Assembly (NCBI RefSeq): GCF_015910535.1
Contig: NZ_JACBJG010000008.1
Span: forward strand, 209,424 to 273,423
DNA: 64,000 nucleotides
Origin: Saccharomonospora sp. NB11
GTDB taxonomy: Bacteria; Actinomycetota; Actinomycetes; Mycobacteriales; Pseudonocardiaceae
Direction of reading: 5' to 3'
Shown here: positions 37,436 to 47,994 of the stretch, piece by piece
Numbering within the stretch: the first letter of the stretch is position 1
How the letters are laid out: each line of letters begins with the position of its first letter
Notes under the pieces: generated by a model
What the model was told of the DNA's origin: nothing
Databases searched by the model: none
What the model saw: the letters and a program-made list of their open reading frames with translations, nothing else
Position numbers and translations under genes: made by a program

Positions 37436-38124
37436 CGGCCACCTCGGGAGTGCGCGGCGAGCAGCTCCACGACCTCGTCGTCGCTGGTCTGGGAGAAGTC
37501 GGCGTACCACTGGCCGACCGCTTGGAAGTGCGGCGGCTCGGAGACGCAGAACACCAGGTCGGCCTCGTCACGAAGCGCTGCCGCGGCCTGCGGCGCGCAC
37601 ACGGGGGAGGCGAACACGAGCCGACGCGGGTGTTCCCGACGCAGCGCGCGGAGCGCGGCCGTCGCCGTCACCCCGGTGGCCAGACCGTCGTCGATCACGA
37701 TGACGTCCCGGCCCTCGAGCCGTTCGGGTTCGCGCCCACCCTGGTACACGTCGAGCCTGCGGAGCACCTCCTGGCGTTCGCGGGCGCTCGCCTCGTCGAG
37801 GTCGGCACGGGTCATGCCGAGCATCCGGACGCTGTCCTCGTCGACCACTATCGGGCCGTGCGCGGTGACCGCACCGATGCCGAACTCGGGACGTCCCGGG
37901 GCGCCGATCTTGCGTGCGACGGTGACGTCGAGTGGCGCCGACAGCTCCGCGGCGACCTCGGCGGCGACCGGAACACCACCACGGGCGAGGCCCAGCACGA
38001 CCGGATCGACCCAGTCGTGCTCCCGCAGTGCGGCGGCCAACGTACGACCTGCCGCGCCGCGATCGGCGTAGACCCGAGCGGTGTTGCCGGGCGGTGGCGG
38101 CGACCCCTGACGCCGATGCCTCAC
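37432..38124 (-). CDS. phosphoribosyltransferase-family protein
   Basis: A 230-residue protein with the PRPP loop DVIVIDDGLATGVTATAALRAL (about 140-161) and LGLARGGVPVAAEVA near the start. The rest of the fold is of type I phosphoribosyltransferases, but no base-specific hood is recognisable. The GTG start overlaps the upstream DUF6343-like gene (GTGA), and the stop overlaps the hydrolase (ATGA), giving a tight three-gene unit. The acceptor substrate is unknown. Confidence 0.87.
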   Translation of the reverse strand: MRHRRQGSPPPPGNTARVYADRGAAGRTLAAALREHDWVDPVVLGLARGGVPVAAEVAAELSAPLDVTVARKIGAPGRPEFGIGAVTAHGPIVVDEDSVRMLGMTRADLDEASARERQEVLRRLDVYQGGREPERLEGRDVIVIDDGLATGVTATAALRALRREHPRRLVFASPVCAPQAAAALRDEADLVFCVSEPPHFQAVGQWYADFSQTSDDEVVELLAAHSRGGR

Positions 38125-38414
38125 CCCGGCTCACCTCGCCGCTTGCGGTGCACGACCCAGGCGAGGTCGACCAGGCTGCCGAGCCCCACGATCCCCAGGA
38201 CGATCGTTCCCCACCAGGCGTCGTAGAGGGCGAACAGGATTGCGCCGCCCACGCAGAGCACCACGGCCAGCGACGCGAGCACGATCCGCAAGGTCAACGC
38301 GCTGTACGCCGGTGCCGCGCCGCCGAAACCGCCGGTGGGGTCGTGGTAATCGGGGAGGCCCCGCGCGTACTCCTCCCGACTCCGGGGGTGGTGGCGGTGT
38401 GTCCGTGCCTGCAT
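38121..38414 (-). CDS. small two-helix membrane protein (DUF6343-like)
   Basis: A 97-residue protein: a His/Arg-rich start (MQARTHRHHPRSREEYARG), then YSALTLRIVLASLAVVLCVGGAILFAL and WGTIVLGIVGLGSLVDLAWVV as two membrane helices, and a short basic tail. The pattern resembles DUF6343, a family of unknown role. The ATG at 38414 is chosen over an in-frame upstream start at 38447, which would begin inside the PTS terminator. It heads the operon with the phosphoribosyltransferase and hydrolase. Confidence 0.7.
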   Translation of the reverse strand: MQARTHRHHPRSREEYARGLPDYHDPTGGFGGAAPAYSALTLRIVLASLAVVLCVGGAILFALYDAWWGTIVLGIVGLGSLVDLAWVVHRKRRGEPG

Positions 38415-38444
38415 ACCGACCGGGTACCCCGATCGGGCGGCACA

Positions 38445-38479
38445 CACACGCGGCCCGGGGCGTCGCCGGGCCGCGTGTG
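38445..38479 (-). terminator. strong terminator after the PTS operon
   Basis: A perfect 14-bp, very GC-rich stem (38445-38458 with 38466-38479), loop GGCGTCG, beginning 10 nt after the HPr stop on the minus strand. It separates the PTS genes from the DUF6343-like operon. Confidence 0.7.
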
Positions 38480-38489
38480 CGGCGACGGC

Positions 38490-38756
38490 TCAGCCGTCGA
38501 GATCGCTTGCGATGAGGTCCGCGATCGCGTTCACGGCCGCCTCGGCACCGTCGCCGTCGGCCGCGACGACGACGGTGTCGCCGTGCGCCGCGCCGAGTGT
38601 CATCAGGTTCAGCACGCTCGACGCCGCCACCGGGGTACCACCGTCCTTGGCGACGGTGACCGGCACGGGCTGCGCCGCGGCGGCCTTGGCGACCTGTGCC
38701 GCGGGCCGGGCGTGCAGACCCACCTTGCTCGCCACCGTCACAGTGCGTTCGGCCAC
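38490..38756 (-). CDS. ptsH: phosphocarrier protein HPr
   Basis: An 88-residue carrier that passes phosphate from enzyme I to sugar-specific IIA. His15 in KVGLHARPAA is the phosphorylation site; Ser47 in SSVLNLMTLG aligns with the regulatory serine of Firmicutes, though HPr kinase is usually absent in actinobacteria. GTG 38756 has AAGGGATG upstream and starts 4 nt after the IIC stop, so it is the last gene of the operon. Enzyme I (ptsI) is not in the window. Confidence 0.95.
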   Translation of the reverse strand: MAERTVTVASKVGLHARPAAQVAKAAAAQPVPVTVAKDGGTPVAASSVLNLMTLGAAHGDTVVVAADGDGAEAAVNAIADLIASDLDG

Positions 38757-38760
38757 GTCG

Positions 38761-40056
38761 TCATCCCTTCTTCGTCGAGTCGTCGGTCGTCGAGGCGGTG
38801 TCGGTCGCGCTGGTGGTCTCGGCGGTCTCGGTTTTCTCGTCCGCCGAGGCCGCGCCTGCCTCGTCCTCCTCACGGCCGGGGGTGCGGAGGTTCCACTTGG
38901 TGATCACCCAACGGAACAGCAGGTAGTAGATGGCCGCGTACACCAGGCCGATCGGGATGAGCAGCCACGCGTTGCTGGCCGCCGGGGCACCCGAGTTCAA
39001 CAGGAAGTCGATCCCACCGGCGGAGAACGTGAACCCGAGGTGGATGTCGAGCGCGTTCACCAGGGCGAGCGAGATACCGGTGAGCACCGCGTGGATCAGG
39101 TACAGCGGCCACGCGACGTACATGAAGGAGAACTCGATCGGCTCGGTGATACCGGTGAGGAACGCCGTGAGCGCCGCCGAGATCATGATGCCGCCGACGA
39201 CCTTCTTCTGCTTCGGCCGAGCGGTCTGCCAGATCGCCAGTGCGGCGGCGGGCAGGGCGAACATGAAGATCGGGAAGAACCCGGTCATGAACGCACCGGC
39301 TTCGGGGTCGGCCTCGACGAAGAAGTTGTTGATGTCGCCGCCGTCGAGCACGAACCACACCGGCACGTTGAGCAACTGGTGCAGGCCGATGGGGATCAAC
39401 AGACGGTTCAGGACACCGTAGACGCCACCGCCGACGACGGCGTCACTGGTGGCGAGTTCGCCGAGGCTCTGGATGCCGGCGTCGATCACCGGGAACACGA
39501 GGCCGAACACCACGCCCAGCACCATGAGCACGATCGAGTTGATGATCGGTACGAACCGTCGGCCACCGAAGAACGCGAGGTACGGCGGGAGCTTCACCCG
39601 GTAGAACCGCTGCCACAGCACCGCGGTCACCAGACCGACCACCACACCGGACAGCACGCTGTACGGCCACTTGATCGGGGCGAGGTACCAACCTGGCGTG
39701 GGCTCGAAGCCCTCCAGCTCCTCGATGGGGGCGAAGACTTGGACGACCTTGGTGAAGACGACGAAGCCGACCACGGCGGCCACGCCGGTGGAGCCGTCTC
39801 CCTTGCGGGCGAACCCGACGGCGATGCCGACCGCGAACAGCAGCGGCAGCCAGTCGAACAACCCGCCGCCCGCGGCGGCGAACACCTTGGCGACGTCGGC
39901 CGTGGCGTCCCACCGGCCGAGCATGTCGTCCTGGCCGAGTCGCAGCAGCAATCCGGCGGCGGGCAGGGCCGCGATCGGCAGCATGAGGCTGCGGCCGAAC
40001 CGTTGCAGCCCCGCTAACTTCTTTCCTTTTCGCTTCTTCGTGTCGGTGGTGCTCAC
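38761..40056 (-). CDS. PTS sugar permease IIC (glucose/N-acetylglucosamine family)
   Basis: A 431-residue membrane protein with about ten helices, starting VSTTDTKKRKGKKLAGLQRFG. YLAFFGGRRFVPIIN and GITEPIEFSF are hallmark IIC motifs of this family. There is no fused IIB; that is encoded separately, as with NagE2/NagF in Streptomyces, so N-acetylglucosamine is the likeliest sugar (inference, supported by the DasR-like regulator). The C-terminal about 45 residues are a Thr/Asp/Glu-rich tail. GTG 40056 overlaps the stop of the GntR gene (GTGA). Confidence 0.93.
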   Translation of the reverse strand: MSTTDTKKRKGKKLAGLQRFGRSLMLPIAALPAAGLLLRLGQDDMLGRWDATADVAKVFAAAGGGLFDWLPLLFAVGIAVGFARKGDGSTGVAAVVGFVVFTKVVQVFAPIEELEGFEPTPGWYLAPIKWPYSVLSGVVVGLVTAVLWQRFYRVKLPPYLAFFGGRRFVPIINSIVLMVLGVVFGLVFPVIDAGIQSLGELATSDAVVGGGVYGVLNRLLIPIGLHQLLNVPVWFVLDGGDINNFFVEADPEAGAFMTGFFPIFMFALPAAALAIWQTARPKQKKVVGGIMISAALTAFLTGITEPIEFSFMYVAWPLYLIHAVLTGISLALVNALDIHLGFTFSAGGIDFLLNSGAPAASNAWLLIPIGLVYAAIYYLLFRWVITKWNLRTPGREEDEAGAASADEKTETAETTSATDTASTTDDSTKKG

Positions 40057-40877
40057 TGGTGTCCTTTCTGCACGTCCGTCCTGGTGGAGAGGGAAGTGGG
40101 GAGATCGTGACGGCTCCGGTCGCCGTCGGACGGGTCGAGCGCCACCGAGATCTGGTAACGGTCGCCCCGGTACCACGAGGTCGAGTCCTCCGCCGTTCTG
40201 CCTCGCAGGCCCGCGACCCGGCGGAAGGCGAGCAGTGGCGCGCCCGGCCGCAGGCCGAGCAGCTCGGCGAGTTCGCCGCGCGCGGTCTCGGCCGTCACGG
40301 TCTGGCGGGCGGAGTCGAACCGTACACCGCGGTGGTCGGCGAGCTGTGCGTACAGCGAGCCCGTCAGGTCGAGGGCGAGCACGTCACCCACGACGTCGGG
40401 GTGGTACCAGCCGTCCTCCACGGCGAGGGGGACGTCGTCGGCGAGTCGCACGCGCCGCACCCGGTGGGCGGGCCGGCCGGGCGCGAGGCCCAGCACCCGC
40501 CGGGTCGCCTCGGGCGGAACCTCCGTCGCGGCACACAGCACCCGGCTGCTCGCGCGCAGGCCTCGGCGGCGCATGTCGGTGGTGAACGACAGCAGGTGGA
40601 GCGACAGGTCGAGGCGCGGCGCCGTGGTGAACGTTCCCCGGCCACGGACCCGGTGCAACAGTCCTTCGTCGACGAGCCTGCCCACCGCGGTCCGCACCGT
40701 GAGCCGTGAGACGTTGTAGCGGGCGGCCAACTCCCGTTCGGAGGGAATCGCCGAGCCCGGGGGAAGATCGCGCGTCACCAGCGCGCGGAGGATGCCCCGC
40801 AACTGCTCGTGCTTCGGCGTCGGACCGTCGACGATGCGGTCGGCGGAGCGTGACGAGGCGTCACGACCTCGGCCCAT
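40053..40877 (-). CDS. dasR: GntR/HutC-family regulator, DasR-like
   Basis: A 274-residue regulator. The winged helix (about 22-85, GSAIPSERELAARYNVSRLTVRTAVGRL) is followed by a UTRA-type ligand domain (from about 105; VLGLAPGRPAHRVRRVRLADDVPLAVE). In Streptomyces DasR binds dre sites and is released by glucosamine-phosphates, controlling N-acetylglucosamine uptake, chitin use and development. The dre-like site 54 bp upstream and the PTS context support the same role. ATG 40877 has GGAGGTGG. The symbol is used by similarity; other HutC-type regulators are possible. Confidence 0.85.
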   Translation of the reverse strand: MGRGRDASSRSADRIVDGPTPKHEQLRGILRALVTRDLPPGSAIPSERELAARYNVSRLTVRTAVGRLVDEGLLHRVRGRGTFTTAPRLDLSLHLLSFTTDMRRRGLRASSRVLCAATEVPPEATRRVLGLAPGRPAHRVRRVRLADDVPLAVEDGWYHPDVVGDVLALDLTGSLYAQLADHRGVRFDSARQTVTAETARGELAELLGLRPGAPLLAFRRVAGLRGRTAEDSTSWYRGDRYQISVALDPSDGDRSRHDLPTSLSTRTDVQKGHQ

Positions 40878-40930
40878 GCTCCACCTCCGTACTTCTCCGT
40901 ACTCGCCCCGACGGTCCGGAATTGGTACGT

Positions 40931-40948
40931 TCCGGTCTAGACCACTGG
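40931..40948. promoter_or_regulatory. dre-like operator for the DasR-like regulator
   Basis: The core GGTCTAGACC (40934-40943) is a perfect palindrome followed by ACT, matching the Streptomyces dre consensus TGGTCTAGACCA except that one left-hand T is C. It lies midway between the divergent regulator/IIC/HPr and IIB/IIA units. It would cover the -35 region of a candidate IIB promoter whose -10 is CAGAAT (40958-40963). Confidence 0.7.
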
Positions 40949-41030
40949 GCGATGGGGCAGAATGCTCCGCGGCCCGCTCAGGTGTCAACCACCGTTACGC
41001 GTTTGTGGCTGGACAACGAAGGAGACCGCG

Positions 41031-41267
41031 ATGGCGGACGACAAGCCCGCAAAGATCCTCGCCGCGCTCGGCGGCGCCGACAACGTCGTCGAGATCGAGG
41101 GGTGCATCACCCGGCTGCGCTGCGAGCTGGAGGACGGTTCCGTCGTCGACGAGGCGGCGCTCAAGCAGCTCGGCGTGCACGGCGTGACGCGGATGGGCGA
41201 CGTGGTGCAGGTGGTCGTCGGCCCCGAGGCCGACTCCATCGCCGAGGACATCCAGGACCTGCTGTGA
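41031..41267 (+). CDS. PTS component IIB (glucose/GlcNAc type)
   Basis: A 78-residue single-domain IIB, the size of NagF. Cys25 in IEGCITRLRCEL is the phosphocysteine. AAGGAG lies upstream of ATG 41031. It is divergent from the regulator-IIC-HPr operon and overlaps IIA by GTGA. It receives phosphate from IIA and hands it to the incoming sugar at IIC. Confidence 0.93.
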   Translation: MADDKPAKILAALGGADNVVEIEGCITRLRCELEDGSVVDEAALKQLGVHGVTRMGDVVQVVVGPEADSIAEDIQDLL

Positions 41268-41719
41268 CTCTGGACGTGCAGAGCCCGGTGGCGGGCACGA
41301 CGATCCCGCTGACCGACGTCCCCGACCCGGTGTTCGCGCAGGCGATGGTCGGGCCGGGCGTCGCGGTCCGACCCGAGGGCGGGCGGGCCGACGCGGTGTC
41401 GCCGATCGACGGTGTCGTGGCGACCCTGCATCCCCACGCGTTCGTCGTGGCCGGGGACGACGGTCGTGCCGTGCTGGTGCATCTGGGCATCGACACGGTG
41501 AAGCAGAAGGGCGAGGGATTCACCCTGCATGTCGTCAAGGGTGAGGCGGTTCGCGCCGGTCAGCCGGTGATCGGCTGGGACCCGGACGCCGTGCGGGCCG
41601 CCGGGTACTCGCCGGTGGTGCCGGTGGTGGCGCTCGACGCCGCGGCCGACGCGCTGTCGGACCTCGCCACCGACCGGACGGTCGCGGCGGGAGACTCCCT
41701 TTTCACCTGGAGCGCTTGA
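41264..41719 (+). CDS. crr: PTS component IIA (glucose type, Crr-like)
   Basis: A 151-residue IIA of the glucose family. His73 in VLVHLGIDTV is the phosphorylation site; His58 in LHPHAF is the supporting histidine; SPIDGVV and FTLHVVKGEAVRAGQ are typical. GTGA overlap with IIB. The gene ends 10 bp from the convergent Rieske gene. Together with IIB, IIC and HPr it forms a full sugar-specific PTS apart from enzyme I. Confidence 0.93.
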   Translation: MTLDVQSPVAGTTIPLTDVPDPVFAQAMVGPGVAVRPEGGRADAVSPIDGVVATLHPHAFVVAGDDGRAVLVHLGIDTVKQKGEGFTLHVVKGEAVRAGQPVIGWDPDAVRAAGYSPVVPVVALDAAADALSDLATDRTVAAGDSLFTWSA

Positions 41720-41729
41720 GCAGCCTGTG

Positions 41730-42161
41730 TCAGGCCGTGACGATGTCGTTGCCGCGGACCTCCACGTCGATCCGGGGCAGCGGCTCGTCGGCCGGACCTC
41801 CGCGCACCTCCCCGGTGTAGGGGTCGAACAGCGAGTTGTGGCACGGGCAGTGGAGCTGCTCGCCCTCCGGCTTCACGGTGCAGCCCTGGTGGGTGCACAC
41901 GGCGCTGAACATGGCCACCTCGTCCTTCGCGGGACGCGAGATGATCGCCTTGCGACCGTCCGGAGTGGTCACGGCCTTGGAGGAGCCGACGCTCAGGTCG
42001 TCCAGGCGGGCGATCCGGGTTCCCTTCGGGACACTGGTCGGCGGCGTCCCGTCGGTCCCCGGCCCGGAGCAGGCCGCGAGCGCGGCGGTTCCCAGCGCCG
42101 CACCGGCCACAGTGGCCCCGGTGGTGAGTACGGTTCGGCGGGAATGCGCGTGACCGGTCAT
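41730..42161 (-). CDS. Tat-exported Rieske [2Fe-2S] lipoprotein
   Basis: A 143-residue protein. SRRTVLTTG near the N-terminus is a Tat motif, and ALAAC puts the lipidated cysteine at 31. The Rieske domain has CTHQGC (Cys89, His91, Cys94) and CPCHN (Cys105, Cys107, His108): two Cys and two His bind the cluster and the other two Cys form the usual disulfide. GGGAGG lies upstream of ATG 42161. No cytochrome b or oxygenase partner is nearby, so its electron partner is unknown. Confidence 0.92.
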   Translation of the reverse strand: MTGHAHSRRTVLTTGATVAGAALGTAALAACSGPGTDGTPPTSVPKGTRIARLDDLSVGSSKAVTTPDGRKAIISRPAKDEVAMFSAVCTHQGCTVKPEGEQLHCPCHNSLFDPYTGEVRGGPADEPLPRIDVEVRGNDIVTA

Positions 42162-42414
42162 GTGTCCTCCCGTGTCGTTCGTTGCCGTCGACTCCTCCGC
42201 TGACGGTGTGAGACGTCGATTATCCGCAGGTGACGCGGCGATCCAAGCCTTCGCTGGTCGAGGGAGACGGAAAACACGCACGGTGAGACGCCGCGGACCT
42301 GCCGTCGCCGGTGTCGCCCGGCCGAGTGGAAACCCGTCCTGTGAGGAACCGAGGGGTACCGTTCGCTGCCCGGCTCGCTTGTGTCCGAACGAGATCCGGC
42401 CGACGCTGACGGGC

Positions 42415-43083
42415 ATGAACTGGGGGATGCTCGCCGTGGTCGGCGTCGCAATTGTCAGCATCGGAATCGTGACGGGATGGTGGGCGGCTCGCCTGCTCGA
42501 CAAGGGGGTCAGGCCCGCCCCGGTGCCGGCCTGGGGTTGTGCCGTGGGAACCGGCGTGCTCTGGGCGGTGGTGTGCGCGCTGGCCCACCGTGGGACGTGG
42601 CCGCCGTGGTGGACGCCGGTGCCCCTGGCCGCCACCGCCTTCGCCGTCCCGCTGGCGCTCGCGGACCTGCGGCATCGCCGCCTGCCCGCCGTGCTCACCA
42701 TCCCGTCGTACCCCCTCGGAGCCGTGGCCGTCGCTGTCGCCGCGTTCTCCGGCCCGGGGGTCACGCTGCTGGTCACCGCCGTGGTCGGCGGCGTGGCCGC
42801 GTGGGGTGTGCACGCCGTGATCCACCGGGTGGCGCCGACCTCCCTCGGCGCGGGGGACGTCACGTTGTCCGGCAGTCTCGGGCTGCTCGCCGGAGCTGCG
42901 GGGTGGCCCACGCTCGTGGTGGTCACGGTGCTCGCCTCGGCGGTCACGGCGGTGCTCGCGGGAGTCGGGCTGGCGGCCCGCGTTCTCAGGTGGCGGGACG
43001 GTGTTCCCCACGGGCCGGGGCTGCTCGCGGCCACCTGCGTGGGAGTCCTGTTCCCGGGTGGACTCCCGTCGGTGGGCAGCTGA
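42415..43083 (+). CDS. prepilin peptidase (A24 family)
   Basis: A 222-residue membrane protease with about six helices and both catalytic aspartates of the family: Asp84 in [11 protein letters not shown] and Asp148 in the GAGD motif (GxGD). It lacks the N-terminal cysteine-rich methylase domain, as in many actinobacteria. No pilin or pilus ATPase is in the window; in mycobacteria a homologue is also placed between aroE and aroC. The 253 bp upstream, shared with the divergent Rieske gene, shows nothing recognisable. ATG 42415 lacks a strong ribosome site. Confidence 0.87.
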   Translation: MNWGMLAVVGVAIVSIGIVTGWWAARLLDKGVRPAPVPAWGCAVGTGVLWAVVCALAHRGTWPPWWTPVPLAATAFAVPLALADLRHRRLPAVLTIPSYPLGAVAVAVAAFSGPGVTLLVTAVVGGVAAWGVHAVIHRVAPTSLGAGDVTLSGSLGLLAGAAGWPTLVVVTVLASAVTAVLAGVGLAARVLRWRDGVPHGPGLLAATCVGVLFPGGLPSVGS

Positions 43084-43104
43084 CGACACGTTTTCGGCAC
43101 GTGA

Positions 43105-43110
43105 CAACAT
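43105..43110 (+). promoter_or_regulatory. leaderless-type -10 for aroC
   Basis: CAACAT ends 7 nt before GTG 43118. Confidence 0.4.
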
Positions 43111-43117
43111 GGGCACT

Positions 43118-44313
43118 GTGTTGCGTTGGATAACCGCTGGTGAATCGCATGGTCCGGCCCTCACCGCCATTCTCGAAGGCATGGTGGCGGGCGTGGAGAT
43201 CACGACCGACGAGGTGAGCGCTCAGCTCGCTCGTCGTCGACTCGGCTTCGGTCGCAGCCCCCGTATGGGCTTCGAGGCGGACCGGGTGGAGTTTCTCGGC
43301 GGTGTCCGGCACGGGCTCACCCAGGGCGGGCCGATCGCGGTGAAGATCGACAACACCGAGTGGCCCAAGTGGGAGAAGGTGATGGCCGCCGATCCCGTGG
43401 ACCCGGCCGAGCTCGACGGACTGGCGCGCAACGAACCGCTGACGCGGCCCCGGCCCGGCCACGCCGACCTGCCCGGGATGCTCAAGTACGGCTTCGACGA
43501 GGCCCGTCCGGTGCTGGAACGGGCCAGCGCGCGGGAGACCGCGTCCCGCACGGCGCTCGGCACGGTGGCCAAGGCGTTCCTGCGGCAGCTCCTCGACGTC
43601 GAGATCGTGAGCCACGTCGTGTCGATCGGCAGGGCGACGGCACCGGAGGGACCGCTTCCCGGGCCGGAGGACCTCGCCACGGTCGACGAGAGCCCGGTGC
43701 GGGCGTTCGGCCAGGAAGCCACCGAGGCGATGATCGACGAGGTCGACCGGGTCAAGAAGGCGGGCGACACGGTCGGCGGAGTCGTCGAGGTGATCGCGTA
43801 CGGCCTGCCGCCGGGTCTCGGCTCCCACGTGCACTGGGACCGCCGTCTCGACGCGCGGCTCGCGGGCGCGCTGATGGGCGTGCAGGCGATGAAGGGCGTC
43901 GAGATCGGTGACGGTTTCACCACGGCACAGCGGTGGGGGAGCGAGGCACACGACGAGATCGACGCGGGAGGCACCTACGGCGTCACTCGCCGCAGCAACC
44001 GCGCCGGTGGGCTCGAAGGCGGCATGACGAACGGGGAACCCCTCCGCGTTCGCGTTGCCATGAAGCCCATCTCGACCGTCCCGCGTGCACTGTCCACAGT
44101 TGACGTCACGACCGGTGAGGCCGCCGTCGCCATCCACCAGCGCTCGGACGTCTGTGCCGTGCCCAGGGCCGGTGTGGTGCTGGAGTCGATGGTGGCGTTG
44201 GTCCTCGCCGACGCCGCCCTGGAGAAGTTCGGCGGGGACTCGCTGGCCGAGTCGCGACGCAATGTCGGCGCGTACCAGGACAGCATCCGGGAGTTCTGGG
44301 AGCGACCGCAGCC

Positions 44314-44317
<4 letters not shown>
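43118..44317 (+). CDS. aroC: chorismate synthase
   Basis: Converts 5-enolpyruvylshikimate 3-phosphate to chorismate using reduced FMN. The 399-residue product has the family motifs [39 protein letters not shown] and GITHR-type [18 protein letters not shown] 43118 gives [12 protein letters not shown], matching relatives; the in-frame ATG at 43109 would add three residues and overlap the -10 box. It heads aroC-aroK-aroB-aroQ, joined by short overlaps. Confidence 0.96.
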
Positions 44318-46386
<2,069 letters not shown>

Positions 46387-46467
46387 CGCCTCGCTCGCGA
46401 TCTCTAGACTGGCTGGCGTGCCGTCGGTTCGCGGTGCAGGGGGAAGTGGGAGGTTCGGCCGATCACC

Positions 46468-47994
46468 ATGGGCACATGCCGTCGTCGCAGGTCGTCCCGC
46501 CGGACAACGCGGAGCGTGGCGCTCGCGCTCGTCGCGGTGCTCGCCGTGGCGTGCACGGCAGGTGAGGCGGCGCCGCGCAGCGACCGCCCCCTCGTCGCTC
46601 CCACCGACGCAGGGCCGTCCGGTGAGGCCACGCCACCAGCCGATCCGGTCGCGTTGGCCGTGGACTCCCAGCGCGGGGGCGAACACGTGGTGGCCCGTGG
46701 TGGCGCCGACGCGGTGTACAACTACGGCCCCACGCTGATCACCGACGGCGGCACGGTGCGGATGTGGTGGTGCAGCCAGTACGGCAGTGCCCCGCCCGCT
46801 GGCGACGACATCCTGTACGCGGAGGCCGACCGCCCCGAAGGGCCGTTCTCCGGCCCGGGCGGCGGCAGCGTTCCCGCCGTGTTCTCCGGCAACCCCGGCG
46901 GCTTCGACGCGATGCACACCTGCGACCCGTCCGTTCTGCGCGTCGACGGGACCTACTACCTCTACTACACCGGGGCGGCCGGCGACCACGCCCACCGCAA
47001 CGCGATCGGAGTCGCCACCAGCCAGGACGGCCTGCACTGGAAACGGGTGACGGACGGGCCGATCGTCACGCAGGCCGGGGACACGATCCGCGACAACACC
47101 TACGGCGTCGGACAGCCCGCGGCTGTGTATCTCGACGGCTGGTTCTACCTGATGTTCACCGACACCACCGGCCAGGCCGCCGGCTGGAACGGCGCCGGGC
47201 AGTTCGTGCTGCGCTCGCCCGACCCGCTGTTCGCGACGACGGTCGAGGCGTTGGGCCCCGACGGCTTCACCGCGGTGGAGTCCACGGCCGCGCCCCGCAC
47301 CCGGTCGGTCGTCGACGCCTTCAGCGCCGACCTCATGTGGGTCGACGCGTTGAGTGCGTTCGCCATCGCGCACCAGACCGCCGACGGCACGCGACTGACC
47401 TTCTGGAACCGCGACTTCACCGCCCAGCCCTACCTGCCCGTGGTCATCCCCACGACCTGGGAGGAGGGCCCCGGACTGGTACGCCAACCCGACGGGCACG
47501 CCCCCACCTCGACCGAGGACGTGTGCGGGCGCGTGCCGTTCGACGTCGTCCACGCCACGGTCATCGGTCGGGCCGACGCGCCGACCGACCTGCGGCACTA
47601 CGGCCTCGACGTCCACGGCATCGACGGCTGCGGGCGACCGGACCAAGCGCTGGCGGTGCTCGACGGAGTCGCCATGCCGTCACCGGTGCGCACGATGGAC
47701 CTGGTGGTCGGTGGTCGCGTCGTCCGGGTGGACCGGCGTTCGGTGGCCACCGCGCTCGCCGACCGGGTACTCGACGAGCGCGTCCCGTCGCTGGACGAGG
47801 TGCCCGTGGCCGCACGACTGGGCGCCGGGGCACGGGCCGTCAGCGCGGAGGGACGCGGTGTCGGCTTCGTCCTCGACGACACGTTGTGGCCGGTGTCGTC
47901 GGCCGAGGCCGTGGCCGCCAACGACTCGCAGGTCGAGGTCATCGGGCCGGACCAGTGGGACGCCTACCCGAAGGGCCCGACACTCGGTCAGTGA
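46468..47994 (+). CDS. GH43-like secreted lipoprotein
   Basis: A 508-residue protein with a lipoprotein signal (basic start, SVALALVAVLAVAC, lipidated Cys about residue 29). Residues about 75-330 have the repeating aromatic strands of a five-bladed propeller (NYGPTLI, MHTCDPSVLRVDGTYYLYYTG, GVGQPAAVYLDGWFYLMFTDT), resembling glycoside hydrolase family 43. Candidate acids are Asp in CDPSV and the Asp/Glu later, but the catalytic trio cannot be fixed by eye. The C-terminal 170 residues are unassigned. It is absent from the equivalent mycobacterial cluster and overlaps its convergent neighbour by 7 bp. Confidence 0.75.
   Translation: MGTCRRRRSSRRTTRSVALALVAVLAVACTAGEAAPRSDRPLVAPTDAGPSGEATPPADPVALAVDSQRGGEHVVARGGADAVYNYGPTLITDGGTVRMWWCSQYGSAPPAGDDILYAEADRPEGPFSGPGGGSVPAVFSGNPGGFDAMHTCDPSVLRVDGTYYLYYTGAAGDHAHRNAIGVATSQDGLHWKRVTDGPIVTQAGDTIRDNTYGVGQPAAVYLDGWFYLMFTDTTGQAAGWNGAGQFVLRSPDPLFATTVEALGPDGFTAVESTAAPRTRSVVDAFSADLMWVDALSAFAIAHQTADGTRLTFWNRDFTAQPYLPVVIPTTWEEGPGLVRQPDGHAPTSTEDVCGRVPFDVVHATVIGRADAPTDLRHYGLDVHGIDGCGRPDQALAVLDGVAMPSPVRTMDLVVGGRVVRVDRRSVATALADRVLDERVPSLDEVPVAARLGAGARAVSAEGRGVGFVLDDTLWPVSSAEAVAANDSQVEVIGPDQWDAYPKGPTLGQ

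Noticed and set aside
46418..46738. Leaderless reading frame 7 nt after TAGACT (46405-46410)
   Set aside because: The spacing fits a leaderless start, but the product is Arg/Ser-rich shadow sequence overlapping the GH43-like lipoprotein. The box more likely serves the lipoprotein with a short leader.
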